64,000 nucleotides of DNA, taken from the NCBI RefSeq assembly GCF_009811415.1, contig NZ_BLIG01000032.1, positions 1-64,000 on the forward strand. The letters are read 5' to 3'. Source of the DNA: Alteromonas sp. KUL106. Lineage in GTDB: Bacteria > Pseudomonadota > Gammaproteobacteria > Enterobacterales > Alteromonadaceae. Shown here one piece after another: positions 19,848 through 28,324 of the stretch. The notes under the pieces were generated by a model, which was not told the origin of the DNA, did no database searches, and saw nothing but the letters and a program-made list of their open reading frames with translations. The first letter of the stretch is position 1. Each line of letters begins with the position of its first letter. The position numbers were made by a program, and so were the translations under genes.

Positions 19848-20470
19848 ATTTCCATCTTAAATGCTTGCGTATTAATCACTTCAAATGCGATTAGCCCAAG
19901 CAAAAAAAGGTTAACTACTACCGTTACCCAATAAACCTTCATAAATGACGATTTACTACGCTTGTGTTTAAACATCTGCTGGGCTAGCAATGCGCCAGGC
20001 CAGCCCCCCACTAAACTTAATAGGTGCAGTTTTGCTTCTGAAATTCGCCACATGTCGTTTTTAGCTGCCCATTTATCAATACCGTAAAACACTAGGGTAA
20101 GCATACTTAACGCGCCATAAAAGATCGGTACTATAGAGGGTAACTGACCTGATAATGTGAGTAATGCAAGTGCACCGAAGAAAATACTCAGAATGATAAT
20201 ATTACGTTTTCTTTGCGAGGTTGGCTTATTGGCGCGTGAACGTTTTGCTTTGTGGTCTTTGAGTAAGCTGATGTTGCAGGCGCGGTGATTGCCTTTTCTA
20301 TCCTGCTCAACTTCATAAACAATCATGTCGCCATTAACAGGGCGCCTAGAGCGTTGTTTAAACGCTTTGATATAAGTAAACGCGCGCGTGCCTCCACCGT
20401 TAGGCTCTACAAAGCCAAAACCTTTAGCATCATCCCACTGTTGAATTCTTCCCTGATACTTCACTACCAC
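19844..20470 (-). CDS. Cold-shock domain / DUF1294 membrane protein
   Basis: The 208-residue fusion has an N-terminal OB-fold cold-shock domain (residues 1-70, with KGFGFVEPNGGG in place of the classic RNP1), a basic linker, and a DUF1294 membrane region with three to four hydrophobic segments and the DUF1294 stretch LHLLSLVGGWPGALLAQQ. This architecture is widespread in proteobacteria; its role is unknown, though nucleic-acid binding at the membrane is a fair inference. It is divergent from hslV. Confidence 0.88.
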   Translation of the reverse strand: MVVKYQGRIQQWDDAKGFGFVEPNGGGTRAFTYIKAFKQRSRRPVNGDMIVYEVEQDRKGNHRACNISLLKDHKAKRSRANKPTSQRKRNIIILSIFFGALALLTLSGQLPSIVPIFYGALSMLTLVFYGIDKWAAKNDMWRISEAKLHLLSLVGGWPGALLAQQMFKHKRSKSSFMKVYWVTVVVNLFLLGLIAFEVINTQAFKMEI

Positions 20471-20662
20471 TCCTTTAATATCATTATATAGCGACTTCAG
20501 TGTTGCTACTTTATCTGCATTTTATTACCTAGGCATTATTTAAAGTGGCCGTAGGGTTTGTTGGCGAGAGTATGCACTCAATAAATGATGTATTCAATAC
20601 ACTGGCGAACACGCTAAGCCCATAGAGTAGGCAGTTCAGAGCGCACATTCTTTTGTCTTACC

Positions 20663-20690
20663 CTTGAAATTAAAAAGCCTTCCCCCACTT
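20663..20690 (+). promoter_or_regulatory. Sigma-32 (heat-shock) promoter of hslVU
   Basis: CTTGAAA, 13-base spacer, CCCCACTT: an almost exact match to the sigma-32 consensus (CTTGAAA-N13/15-CCCCATNT), about 80 bases upstream of hslV. hslVU is a classic heat-shock operon and rpoH is present in the same window. Confidence 0.87.
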
Positions 20691-20767
20691 ACTTGTTATT
20701 GAATTTGAATGCTGCTGCCTTTGCTAGACGAAAAACGCAGTAGCGCCCAGCTAAACGGGGAATTAAC

Positions 20768-21292
20768 GTGACAACGATTGTATCTGTACGACGTGGGAAT
20801 CAAGTGGTAATGGCCGGTGACGGGCAGGTATCACTGGGCAACACCGTAATGAAAGGTAATGCGCGCAAAGTGCGCCGTTTATACCACGACAAGATTTTAG
20901 CGGGCTTTGCTGGTGGCACAGCCGACGCATTCACGCTGTTTGAACGCTTTGAAGCAAAGCTTGAAGCTCACCAAGGCCATTTAACCAAGGCGGCGGTAGA
21001 ACTTGCGAAAGACTGGCGAACTGACAGGGCGCTTCGCAAATTAGAGGCTCTGCTTGCCGTAGCAGACGAAACTGCATCGTTTATCATCACCGGTAACGGC
21101 GATGTTGTGCAACCTGAACAAGATCTTATTGCTATTGGTTCAGGTGGTAACTACGCACAAGCCGCAGCTACTGCATTACTTGAAAATACAGAGCTAAGTG
21201 CAAAAGAGATCGCGGAAAAAGCATTGACCATTGCAGGTGATATTTGCGTATTCACTAACCATAGCCAAACGGTTGATGTACTAGATTACTAA
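20768..21292 (+). CDS. hslV: ATP-dependent protease peptidase subunit HslV
   Basis: HslV forms the dodecameric proteasome-like core of HslUV. The 174-residue protein begins [11 protein letters not shown]; removal of Met exposes the catalytic Thr1. [14 protein letters not shown] and [11 protein letters not shown] are diagnostic. The start codon is GTG. hslU follows after about 80 bases, and the upstream sigma-32 promoter controls both. Confidence 0.97.
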   Translation: MTTIVSVRRGNQVVMAGDGQVSLGNTVMKGNARKVRRLYHDKILAGFAGGTADAFTLFERFEAKLEAHQGHLTKAAVELAKDWRTDRALRKLEALLAVADETASFIITGNGDVVQPEQDLIAIGSGGNYAQAAATALLENTELSAKEIAEKALTIAGDICVFTNHSQTVDVLDY

Positions 21293-21374
21293 GTAATAGC
21301 TGAATGCTGTTATCGGCTTGCTGTCGCTCATTTTAATACGAGTACAACAAGCCCTGTTAGAAAAGGGTTTATTC

Positions 21375-22703
21375 ATGTCTGAAATGACACCAAGAGAAAT
21401 TGTTCACGAGTTAGACCGCCATATTATCGGTCAACAAGACGCTAAGCGCGCTGTGTCTATTGCACTTCGAAACCGCTGGCGTCGAATGCAACTTGAACCA
21501 GAGCTGCGCCAAGAAGTTACGCCAAAAAATATTTTGATGATTGGCCCAACGGGTGTGGGTAAAACTGAAATTGCTCGCCGTTTAGCAAAACTCGCTAACG
21601 CGCCGTTTATTAAGGTTGAAGCGACAAAATTCACCGAAGTGGGTTATGTAGGTAAAGAAGTAGAGACGATCATTCGCGATCTTGCCGATATTGCGGTAAA
21701 GATGACGAAAGAAAACGAAATGAAGAAGGTGAAATTCCGTGCAGAAGAAGCAGCGGAAGAGCGAATTTTAGACGTTTTATTGCCTCCACCAGAAGATGCG
21801 TGGGGCAATAAAGAAAACGTTGAAGATCGCGGCACGCGTCAGGCATTTCGTAAAAAGCTTCGTCAGGGCGATTTGGACGACAAAGAGATTGAAATTGATG
21901 TAGCACTTCCGCAGGTGGGCGTAGAAATTATGGCGCCTCCAGGTATGGAAGAGATGACCAACCAGCTTCAAGGCATGTTCCAGAACTTGTCGGGTTCGCA
22001 AAAGAAAAAGAAAAAGCTGAAAATTAAAGATGCCTTCAAAATGCTGATAGAAGAAGAGGCGGCGCGCCTTGTGAATCAAGAAGATTTGAAGGAAAAAGCG
22101 CTTGAGTCGGTTGAGCAGCACGGTATCGTGTTCATCGATGAAATTGATAAAATTTGTAAGCGCGAAGGTAATTCGTCAGCTGATGTATCTCGCGAAGGTG
22201 TTCAGCGTGACCTGCTTCCGCTAGTCGAAGGTTCAACGGTATCGACAAAACACGGCATGGTTAAAACTGACCATATCTTGTTTATTGCTTCGGGCGCATT
22301 CCAAATGAGCAAGCCTTCGGACCTTATTCCAGAGCTTCAGGGCCGTTTGCCTATTCGCGTTGAGCTTTCTGCCCTTAAAGTCGGTGACTTTAAACGTATT
22401 CTTACCGAGCCGAATGCGTCGTTAACGCACCAGTACATAGCGTTAATGAAGACAGAAGGCGTGGATATTACGTTCGATGATTCTGGTATTCAACGTATTG
22501 CCGAAGCAGCATGGCAGGTGAATGAGCGCACTGAAAACATTGGTGCCCGCCGCTTGCACACCGTGCTTGAGCGTCTTATGGAAGACATCTCGTTCGACGC
22601 TTCAGAGAAGAGTGGAGAGTCGTTCGTGATTGATGCAGACTACGTTAATAGCCACTTAGAGACTTTGGTGGATAACGAAGATCTGTCGCGCTTTATCCTT
22701 TAA
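21375..22703 (+). CDS. hslU: ATP-dependent protease ATPase subunit HslU
   Basis: HslU is the AAA+ unfoldase that feeds HslV. The start giving [20 protein letters not shown] is preferred; it gives 443 residues, the same as E. coli HslU, with AGAAAAGGG upstream, whereas an in-frame start at 21318 adds an unrelated hydrophobic stretch. Seen: Walker [10 protein letters not shown], the GYVG pore loop in EVGYVGKEV, the charged intermediate domain, Walker [10 protein letters not shown] and C-terminal sensor NIGARRLHT, ending in the HslV-contacting LSRFIL tail. Confidence 0.97.
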   Translation: MSEMTPREIVHELDRHIIGQQDAKRAVSIALRNRWRRMQLEPELRQEVTPKNILMIGPTGVGKTEIARRLAKLANAPFIKVEATKFTEVGYVGKEVETIIRDLADIAVKMTKENEMKKVKFRAEEAAEERILDVLLPPPEDAWGNKENVEDRGTRQAFRKKLRQGDLDDKEIEIDVALPQVGVEIMAPPGMEEMTNQLQGMFQNLSGSQKKKKKLKIKDAFKMLIEEEAARLVNQEDLKEKALESVEQHGIVFIDEIDKICKREGNSSADVSREGVQRDLLPLVEGSTVSTKHGMVKTDHILFIASGAFQMSKPSDLIPELQGRLPIRVELSALKVGDFKRILTEPNASLTHQYIALMKTEGVDITFDDSGIQRIAEAAWQVNERTENIGARRLHTVLERLMEDISFDASEKSGESFVIDADYVNSHLETLVDNEDLSRFIL

Positions 22704-22720
22704 TTTACCGCTAGGTTGAG

Positions 22721-22765
22721 GCCTCCCGAAAATAGTTGGGTTATCCAATTCAAAGGGAGGCTTTA
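22721..22765 (+). terminator. Terminator after hslU
   Basis: GCCTCCC pairs with GGGAGGC across a 27-base spacer that contains its own small hairpin (TTGGG/CCAA), followed by TTTATTATTT. Confidence 0.75.
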
Positions 22766-22803
22766 TTATTTATCGCATACAAAGTCCTCATATCAGCTGT
22801 CAG

Positions 22804-23775
22804 TCAAGTCCTCACCAGCAGTGCTACCAACTTTTCTGTAATATCCAAGCCAGTATCGTTTTCTACTTTCAAAAAATAAGGGCTGGGGTTGGCCTCTAAA
22901 AAAAAGTACTTTCCTTTCGCACTTTTGCGCCAGTCTATCGCGCACCAGTGCATACCTAATGCTTTACATATTTTGACAGCTAACTGCTGAACGTCTCTGG
23001 GAACTAGGGTTACTGACACACTGGCGTTGTCGTCGTTCCTGTAATCCAATTCACTTGAGTCAATTTGTACGCTGAGTACGTCATTGCCCAGCACATAGCT
23101 TCGTATGTTTACACCCGCAATATATTTTTGAAAGGTAACAGGGCGTTCACTGAGTAAGTTGTTGAGTAAAGGGCGCATATTGGGTTGTTTATTTACAAAT
23201 TGTGCAGTTCTTCCGCCGCGTACAGGCTTATAGATAACCTCGCGCATATTACTGCAAAACTGCGTGGCGACTTCGGGCGCATTGCCTACAAAGGTGTAGG
23301 GAATATGTGCGCCTAGTTTACCAGCAATACGCGATTGATAAGGTTTGCACTGGTGGCTTCGGACAGCGTCGATAGGGTTGACCCACTTAATGTCAGCATA
23401 ACTGAACCAGCAAAGCAAAGTGCTGGCGCGTTCCTGTTCAACCCAACCGTCATTTACGAGTACACTCGCGCGCCGACCTTGCGCTTCTTCTTCCTTTCCC
23501 CCAGATTCACTTTTATTGTCTCGTGAAAATCCGGGCAGGTATTCATGCCAGTAAGCGGCTTTGGTATTTGAAAAGGTCACTCTAGGCTGGTCACATAGCG
23601 ACGATGAACTGAAATGAATGAGTCCGTCATCAAAATCGGGGTCATAACTGATGGTCCAGGAAATGCCAAAGTAGCGTGTATTGGCGATATAAAAAGGTAT
23701 GGCAATTTGACGTAGCGCTTGTGCTATATGCTGAATTTGGGGGTCTTGTTCACTTCCTAATAATGCGACGTGCAT
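22804..23775 (-). CDS. ATP-grasp peptide ligase (candidate graspetide macrocyclase)
   Basis: The 323-residue protein has an N-terminal pre-ATP-grasp domain (residues 1-130) and a RimK/MvdC-like ATP-grasp domain. Seen: the nucleotide-binding Lys in EVIYKPVRGG, the hinge TFQKYIAGVNIRSYV and the metal-binding C-terminal motif FFLEANPSPYF. Such enzymes join Ser/Thr/Lys side chains to Asp/Glu in graspetides. Specificity is inferred from the adjacent precursor and exporter. The start has an AAGGAG ribosome site. A strong hairpin separates it from the precursor gene, suggesting lower expression than the precursor. Alternative: a ligase for a small-molecule or glutathione-like product, less likely in this setting. 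Confidence 0.82.
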   Translation of the reverse strand: MHVALLGSEQDPQIQHIAQALRQIAIPFYIANTRYFGISWTISYDPDFDDGLIHFSSSSLCDQPRVTFSNTKAAYWHEYLPGFSRDNKSESGGKEEEAQGRRASVLVNDGWVEQERASTLLCWFSYADIKWVNPIDAVRSHQCKPYQSRIAGKLGAHIPYTFVGNAPEVATQFCSNMREVIYKPVRGGRTAQFVNKQPNMRPLLNNLLSERPVTFQKYIAGVNIRSYVLGNDVLSVQIDSSELDYRNDDNASVSVTLVPRDVQQLAVKICKALGMHWCAIDWRKSAKGKYFFLEANPSPYFLKVENDTGLDITEKLVALLVRT

Positions 23776-23815
23776 CCGTGCTCCTTGTTTGTGTAAACAT
23801 AATCAATGACGAATG

Positions 23816-23867
23816 ATAAAAACAACACGTGCATGCACATAGATCCTCCGTGCATACATGTGTTGTT
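23816..23867 (-). terminator. Strong hairpin between precursor and ATP-grasp genes
   Basis: On the minus strand an 18-bp stem (one A.C mismatch, one G.U pair; AACAACAC at the base) with an 11-base loop is followed by five U. It lies 24 bases past the precursor stop. It should terminate or attenuate read-through into the ATP-grasp gene and protect the precursor mRNA 3' end. The loop holds a GGAGG ribosome site followed by an ATG. Confidence 0.85.
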
Positions 23868-23890
23868 GCGGGATTCATTGGTGTCTGGGG

Positions 23891-24103
23891 TTAGGACAAT
23901 ATGTCAGGCAGTTTGCCGCCGCCCTCGCCAATAGCCAATGTGATATACACAGGCTCTTTAGGCTCGGGAACGATCGCCGGTGGGGTTTCAATCAATCGTG
24001 CTCGTACGCCCCCAGACACCTCAAAAAGCTGGGCTTCGGCAAGTTGAACAGGGGGTACGTTCTTATTGTGTTTGTTGCTAGGTTGATGTGGGTGATTTTT
24101 CAT
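23891..24103 (-). CDS. RiPP precursor peptide with double-glycine leader (candidate graspetide)
   Basis: A 70-residue peptide. The leader (residues 1-32) ends LAEAQLFEVSGG, with hydrophobic residues at -12, -7 and -4 before Gly-Gly, the pattern cut by C39 peptidases. The 38-residue core begins VRARLIETPP and contains YITLAIGEGGGK, rich in Thr/Lys/Ser and Glu/Asp that could form side-chain ester or amide links. From memory TLxIGE resembles the plesiocin repeat TTLTIGEE. A good GGAG ribosome site precedes the start. The neighbours are a C39 exporter upstream and an ATP-grasp ligase downstream. That it is a secreted modified peptide is inference. Confidence 0.82.
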   Translation of the reverse strand: MKNHPHQPSNKHNKNVPPVQLAEAQLFEVSGGVRARLIETPPAIVPEPKEPVYITLAIGEGGGKLPDILS

Positions 24104-24150
24104 AGTTTACGCTCCATGTAGTGGCGTGTTGAGTGACAAGACAATTTCAC

Positions 24151-24462
24151 CTAAAGTGATATCGCCTCTTGGTAAAGGGTTCTAAAGCAGCCTGCGATAA
24201 GCGCAGAACGATTTGATATATTGAGCTTTTTATAGATGTTGGCGCAGTGAAATTTCACTGTCCTTTCGCTAATAAATAGCTCTGAGGCGATGATTTTATT
24301 AGAGCAGCCTTCCATAATTTTGTGCGCGACTTGCCGTTCTCGTTTAGATAGACAGTTAATTGGGATCACGCTGCCATAGGCGGTAATACCATGGGTATCT
24401 ATCTGCAAACGTTCAGCGGCTGTTATCAATACCGCGGGTTCATTTATTTCATGGTTTTTCAT
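24151..24462 (-). CDS. Short LuxR-type transcriptional regulator
   Basis: The 103-residue protein is almost only a C-terminal LuxR/GerE helix-turn-helix (residues about 38-100: LSKRERQVAHKIMEGCSNK and SERTVKFHCANIYKKL). The first 35 residues match no receiver or autoinducer domain known to me, so it is a solo effector. It begins inside the end of the exporter gene (14-base overlap) with a GGAG ribosome site, so it is part of the operon and probably regulates it. Its signal, if any, is unknown. Confidence 0.88.
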   Translation of the reverse strand: MKNHEINEPAVLITAAERLQIDTHGITAYGSVIPINCLSKRERQVAHKIMEGCSNKIIASELFISERTVKFHCANIYKKLNISNRSALIAGCFRTLYQEAISL

Positions 24463-26644
24463 TAGATTTCTCCGTTTTTACCTGATATTGCGTCCCAATT
24501 ACGTCAGCGGGAGAGCAGGGGTGTAATACGCCGTCTACCAGACGATAAACCTTGTCTGCCATGGCGATTGACTGTGGACGATGAGCCACAACAATTCTTG
24601 TCATATTTAAAGATTGAAGGTGATGATTTATTCGTGCTTCATTAGCGGTATCTAAATGGCTGCTAGCTTCATCTAGAAAAAGAATGTCAGGGTTTTGATA
24701 AAGTGCTCTGGCGAGGAGTAATCGCTGCTTTTGACCGCCGCTTAAACTGCTGCCCATGTCCCCCACCAACGAGTGGTATTGCATAGGCAGTTTCATGATG
24801 TCCTCGTGAATACATGCAAGATGGGCAACGTGAACCATTTTTTGGACATCAGCCGGTTGTTCAAAGCAGCAAATGTTCTGGGCTATGGTGCCGCTCAGGC
24901 AAGCGTCTTCTTGTAGCACTGACGCGATGACAGGATGTTGCGCGTTCGGGTAGGTAACGCTGCCTTTTGATAGCGGGTAAAGGCCCATTAAGCACTTTAA
25001 TAATGTACTTTTTCCGCAGCCACTTTCACCAATAATCGCCACGATATCGCCTGCGTTGATTGAAAGATTGATCTGTTTAAATACCCACTCACTCGACTCA
25101 CTGTATCGATAGCCAAGGGATTGGGCGTTAAGTGCGATATGGTTTGATAGGGTATCGGTTGGGAGCGTTTCAGAATCGCTATGTGAGGGATTGTTGTTCA
25201 ATACCAAACGTGTATTTGGCGTTACTTGAGCAGGCGTTAGCAATATATCGCTGAGGCGAGTGAAATGGACGCCTAGCATATTGAGCTCAATCACTTTGTT
25301 AACTACCCCGTCAAGCGCGCTCACGAAGCGAGTTTTATAGGCTATAAAAGCGAGCAACATACCGATTGAAAGTGTGCTTTCCATGACGAGACTCGCGCCG
25401 ATGTAGACAACCACCAAGTTCTCAGCGCCAAATAAAAGCTGGTTGGAAAGCGTGCTGCCTATATTAATCTTACCCAGGGTTATATCTTTATTTAACGTAG
25501 CAACCAGCTTGTTCTGCCAGTGACCGTGGCGCTGCACTTCTTGCCCGTAGACTCGAATAGGCAATATTGCCCTGACGCTCTCCATAAAGTGACTTTGTTC
25601 TGAAGCGGAAAGTGCGATACGTTCTGTTGTAAGCCGCTTGATTAAGGGCAACAGGCCCAGTCGAATAGATAAATACACCAGCATGATGGCGACGACCACA
25701 AGGGTGAGTTTTATCGAGTACAGCATCATTACAGCCAGCGTGATCACGGCCATGAGCCCATCGAGCAGTGCGGTAACCACGCCAGTCGTTAAGAACTCTC
25801 TAATGCTTGCTAGCGACCCAAACCGAGACACCACATCGCCAATGTGGCGCTTATCAAAGTAATCTAAGGGAAGTGAGAGTAAGTGCTTAAATACCGATGC
25901 CGACATCTGAAGTTGAAGGCGAGAAGACACCGATAAAATAACCAATTTTCGAATGCCGCTGGTAAAGGTTTCTACCACTAAGAGTAGAGCAAAACCCATG
26001 GCGAGTGCCTTGAGTAACGCATCGTTGTTGTAAATTAATACGTCATCGACCACCGTTTGCATATAGTAAGGTGCTGCAAGTGCAAAGAGTTGCAACACTA
26101 TCGACAATGCGAAAAGGGTAAGAAGATTGCGTTTGAAACCTATCGCGCGCGAGAAAAACTGTGTCAGACCAAGGCGAGGCGTAGACTTTTTGGGGCTAAA
26201 TGTATCGCTTGGTGAGACTTCTAGTGCAATACCCGTGATGTATCTTGAAGCTTCTTCAACAGTGAGTGTCCTTTGTCCAAGCGCGGGATCGTGGATGGTG
26301 ATGGTTTTCCCTTTCACTTTTGTTAACACCACAAAGTGATTCATACTCCAGTGCAAGACCGCAGGGCAGGATAATTGCGCAAGATGCGCCATTTCTATTT
26401 TAATTGCGCGGGTTTGAAAGCCTAAGGTACTCGCAATACGCATAACATCTTTTAGGGTTGTGCCTCTCAGCGATACAGACATGGTTTGGCGCAAGGCATT
26501 AAGATCTCGCTTATCAGAATAATATTGGGCAATCATGGCCATACAAGCGAGTCCACATTCCGCTGCTTCGCTTTGTAAAATAACCGGAACACGCTTTGTG
26601 GGTTGAAGAAATTGCGTAGAAAGAGGGTGTGTCATACTCATCAT
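24449..26644 (-). CDS. Peptidase-containing ABC exporter (C39 PCAT / bacteriocin type)
   Basis: This 731-residue exporter removes double-glycine leaders and secretes the product. Residues 15-145 form a C39 peptidase with an intact catalytic site: oxyanion Gln24, Cys30 in AAECGLACM, His103 in SMNHFVVL and Asp119 in IHDPALG. The membrane domain follows (residues 165-440, six segments), then a nucleotide-binding domain with GESGCGKST, LSGGQKQRLLLARAL and ILFLDEASSHLD. The peptidase being intact fits the Gly-Gly leader of the nearby 70-residue peptide. The gene sits two bases after the HlyD-like gene. Confidence 0.95.
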   Translation of the reverse strand: MMSMTHPLSTQFLQPTKRVPVILQSEAAECGLACMAMIAQYYSDKRDLNALRQTMSVSLRGTTLKDVMRIASTLGFQTRAIKIEMAHLAQLSCPAVLHWSMNHFVVLTKVKGKTITIHDPALGQRTLTVEEASRYITGIALEVSPSDTFSPKKSTPRLGLTQFFSRAIGFKRNLLTLFALSIVLQLFALAAPYYMQTVVDDVLIYNNDALLKALAMGFALLLVVETFTSGIRKLVILSVSSRLQLQMSASVFKHLLSLPLDYFDKRHIGDVVSRFGSLASIREFLTTGVVTALLDGLMAVITLAVMMLYSIKLTLVVVAIMLVYLSIRLGLLPLIKRLTTERIALSASEQSHFMESVRAILPIRVYGQEVQRHGHWQNKLVATLNKDITLGKINIGSTLSNQLLFGAENLVVVYIGASLVMESTLSIGMLLAFIAYKTRFVSALDGVVNKVIELNMLGVHFTRLSDILLTPAQVTPNTRLVLNNNPSHSDSETLPTDTLSNHIALNAQSLGYRYSESSEWVFKQINLSINAGDIVAIIGESGCGKSTLLKCLMGLYPLSKGSVTYPNAQHPVIASVLQEDACLSGTIAQNICCFEQPADVQKMVHVAHLACIHEDIMKLPMQYHSLVGDMGSSLSGGQKQRLLLARALYQNPDILFLDEASSHLDTANEARINHHLQSLNMTRIVVAHRPQSIAMADKVYRLVDGVLHPCSPADVIGTQYQVKTEKSNEKP

Positions 26645-26646
26645 GA

Positions 26647-27900
26647 TTAAAGCTTCCCTGTAATGCTATAAAGCGGTTCCATTAACCATTCCATTAGGGT
26701 GCGCTGGCTTAAATGTACGTCGGCAGAGAAAGTCATACCGGCTTTGAGCGAGATACGGTTGCCGTAAGCCATAATTTCTTTTGTACTTAACGTCGCGGTC
26801 ACTAAATAGGCGGGTTCGCTAATTGAAATCGGCACGTCGACAAGTTCGCCCGGCAAGACTAATGAAGGTGAGATGTTGGTAATTTCCCCAGACTGCACAC
26901 CAAACTTCTGATAGGGAAAAGCGTCATAGCGGATGTGCAGGGCTTGCCCCTCGTGCAAAAAGCCAGCTGAGCGCACCGGCACGGCGATACGAGCGTGGAT
27001 GTCCGTATTGACAGGAAGCAAAGTTAGTAAGGGGCGCGTACTATCAACGGTATAGCCAGCTTTAACATAAAGGCCTGATACTCGTCCGCTACGAGGCGCA
27101 TAAATGGTTTCTTCCGCATGGCTGTTGTGGTTAACAATTTGTTGTTGAAGATCGCTCAGTGCGTTCTCTAAATCCGCCAGTTCGTTTGCCTGACGCTTAG
27201 GTAGTGTCGCAATGTCATGATGTAAATTCTTAATATTGGCCCGTTCTATTCGTCGGTCTTTTTTAGCCAGTGTAAGCTGTTGTTCTGCGGTTAAACGCTG
27301 CAGCGTTTGGTTTTCAACATCAGCGCGACTCAAATGGCCTTGGTTCAAGAGCGCCTGTGCAACTTCCCATTGCTTTACAGCCATGTTCCAGTGTGTTTCA
27401 GATAGCTTGACGATGGCGTTCAAATCGTCGAGTGTGCGCTCAGCCTGTGATAGCTGATCGTTCAAACTCTCGACTTGTGCGATGTGAAGGGCGCGAAGCC
27501 GGGTGATATTTTCTAGCGTTCGTTCTCGCTTAGCTTCAAGCTCTTTAAGCAGTTGGGTGCTCACACGATTACCTGAAGCATCACTATTACTATAATCAAT
27601 GGTGATCAAAGGCGTGCCTTTCTCAACATGCTCTCCGTCATGGACTAGCACATCAATGACTTTTCCTTGCCGTGTGTCGGCGTAGAGCTTAAATACGCCA
27701 TGGCTCGGCTCTAACCATCCAATCACAGATGCCTTCCTAGCATAGCTCCCCATGTTAAGGTAAATAACCAATGCTGCTATCCACACAATAAGCAACAGTG
27801 CGACTGTCGAATAAACAGGTTTAGGGGTCATTAAGAAACTGCCGTCGAGTGTGTTCGACTGTTCATCCACGGCTTCTTTTCGAAATAGTCCTGTTCTCAT
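26647..27900 (-). CDS. HlyD-family membrane fusion protein
   Basis: This is the periplasmic adaptor that links the ABC exporter to an outer-membrane channel. Its 417 residues comprise a cytoplasmic N-terminus, one membrane segment (about residues 33-52, STVALLLIVWIAALVIYL), half-lipoyl motifs (GKVIDVLVHDGEHVEKGTPL; APRSGRVSGLYVKAGYTV), a long coiled-coil hairpin (residues about 125-260) and a beta-barrel domain. It is first in the RiPP operon with an AAGGAA ribosome site. No TolC-like gene is in the window, so the general TolC is probably used. Confidence 0.93.
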   Translation of the reverse strand: MRTGLFRKEAVDEQSNTLDGSFLMTPKPVYSTVALLLIVWIAALVIYLNMGSYARKASVIGWLEPSHGVFKLYADTRQGKVIDVLVHDGEHVEKGTPLITIDYSNSDASGNRVSTQLLKELEAKRERTLENITRLRALHIAQVESLNDQLSQAERTLDDLNAIVKLSETHWNMAVKQWEVAQALLNQGHLSRADVENQTLQRLTAEQQLTLAKKDRRIERANIKNLHHDIATLPKRQANELADLENALSDLQQQIVNHNSHAEETIYAPRSGRVSGLYVKAGYTVDSTRPLLTLLPVNTDIHARIAVPVRSAGFLHEGQALHIRYDAFPYQKFGVQSGEITNISPSLVLPGELVDVPISISEPAYLVTATLSTKEIMAYGNRISLKAGMTFSADVHLSQRTLMEWLMEPLYSITGKL

Positions 27901-28324
27901 CTTCGTTCCTTGTATTGAGGCTGTGCTTATATGTTGTTGTGTTTGTGAAAATCCCTTTCACGTTCCACACATAGCGTATCTGGCTGCCGCTTCCCTACCG
28001 GCTGTTCATCCATGGCATCGCAATCCTTGATGCCTCCTTTGTCGTACTGCCAGATACTTGGTGGTCAACACTACTGCGGTGACGGTTTTCACTTTAGAGG
28101 GATAGGTAAGTTGATGAATTTCTTGAGAGGTCTATATTTTAAGTACACAGGGTTCATTGATGCTTGGCGCATTTTTAAAAGTGCTTGGCTCAATTTTAGA
28201 GATTGATTTGACGCAAATAATTAGCACGCAAATAAAAAGAAGTCATAGATCTGTATAAAGAATGTGCTATAAAAAACGAAGAAATATGAAAATAACACGA
28301 TAAAAATACACAGAAGGAAGCCTC
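27901..28324. other. Divergent gap between RiPP operon and HMG-CoA reductase
   Basis: 420 bases that must hold promoters for both sides. The inverted repeat GTATCTGGC (27976-27984) / GCCAGATAC (28050-28058), with an inner GGCATC/GATGCC stem, could fold in the leader of the HlyD gene mRNA. A possible 30-residue ORF is listed separately. Confidence 0.5.
28114..28206 (+). CDS. Possible 30-residue small ORF
   Basis: The ATG follows GAGGGATAGG at ribosome-site distance. The product starts MNFLRGLYFKYTG and is aromatic and basic, with no glycine-pair leader of its own. The frame is open further upstream to an ATG at 28012 without a ribosome site. No function is suggested, and it may be fortuitous. 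Confidence 0.25.
   Translation: MNFLRGLYFKYTGFIDAWRIFKSAWLNFRD

Noticed and set aside
23891..24462. Shared MKNH start of the LuxR protein and the precursor as evidence of common origin
   Set aside because: Only four residues agree and the rest is unrelated; chance is enough.
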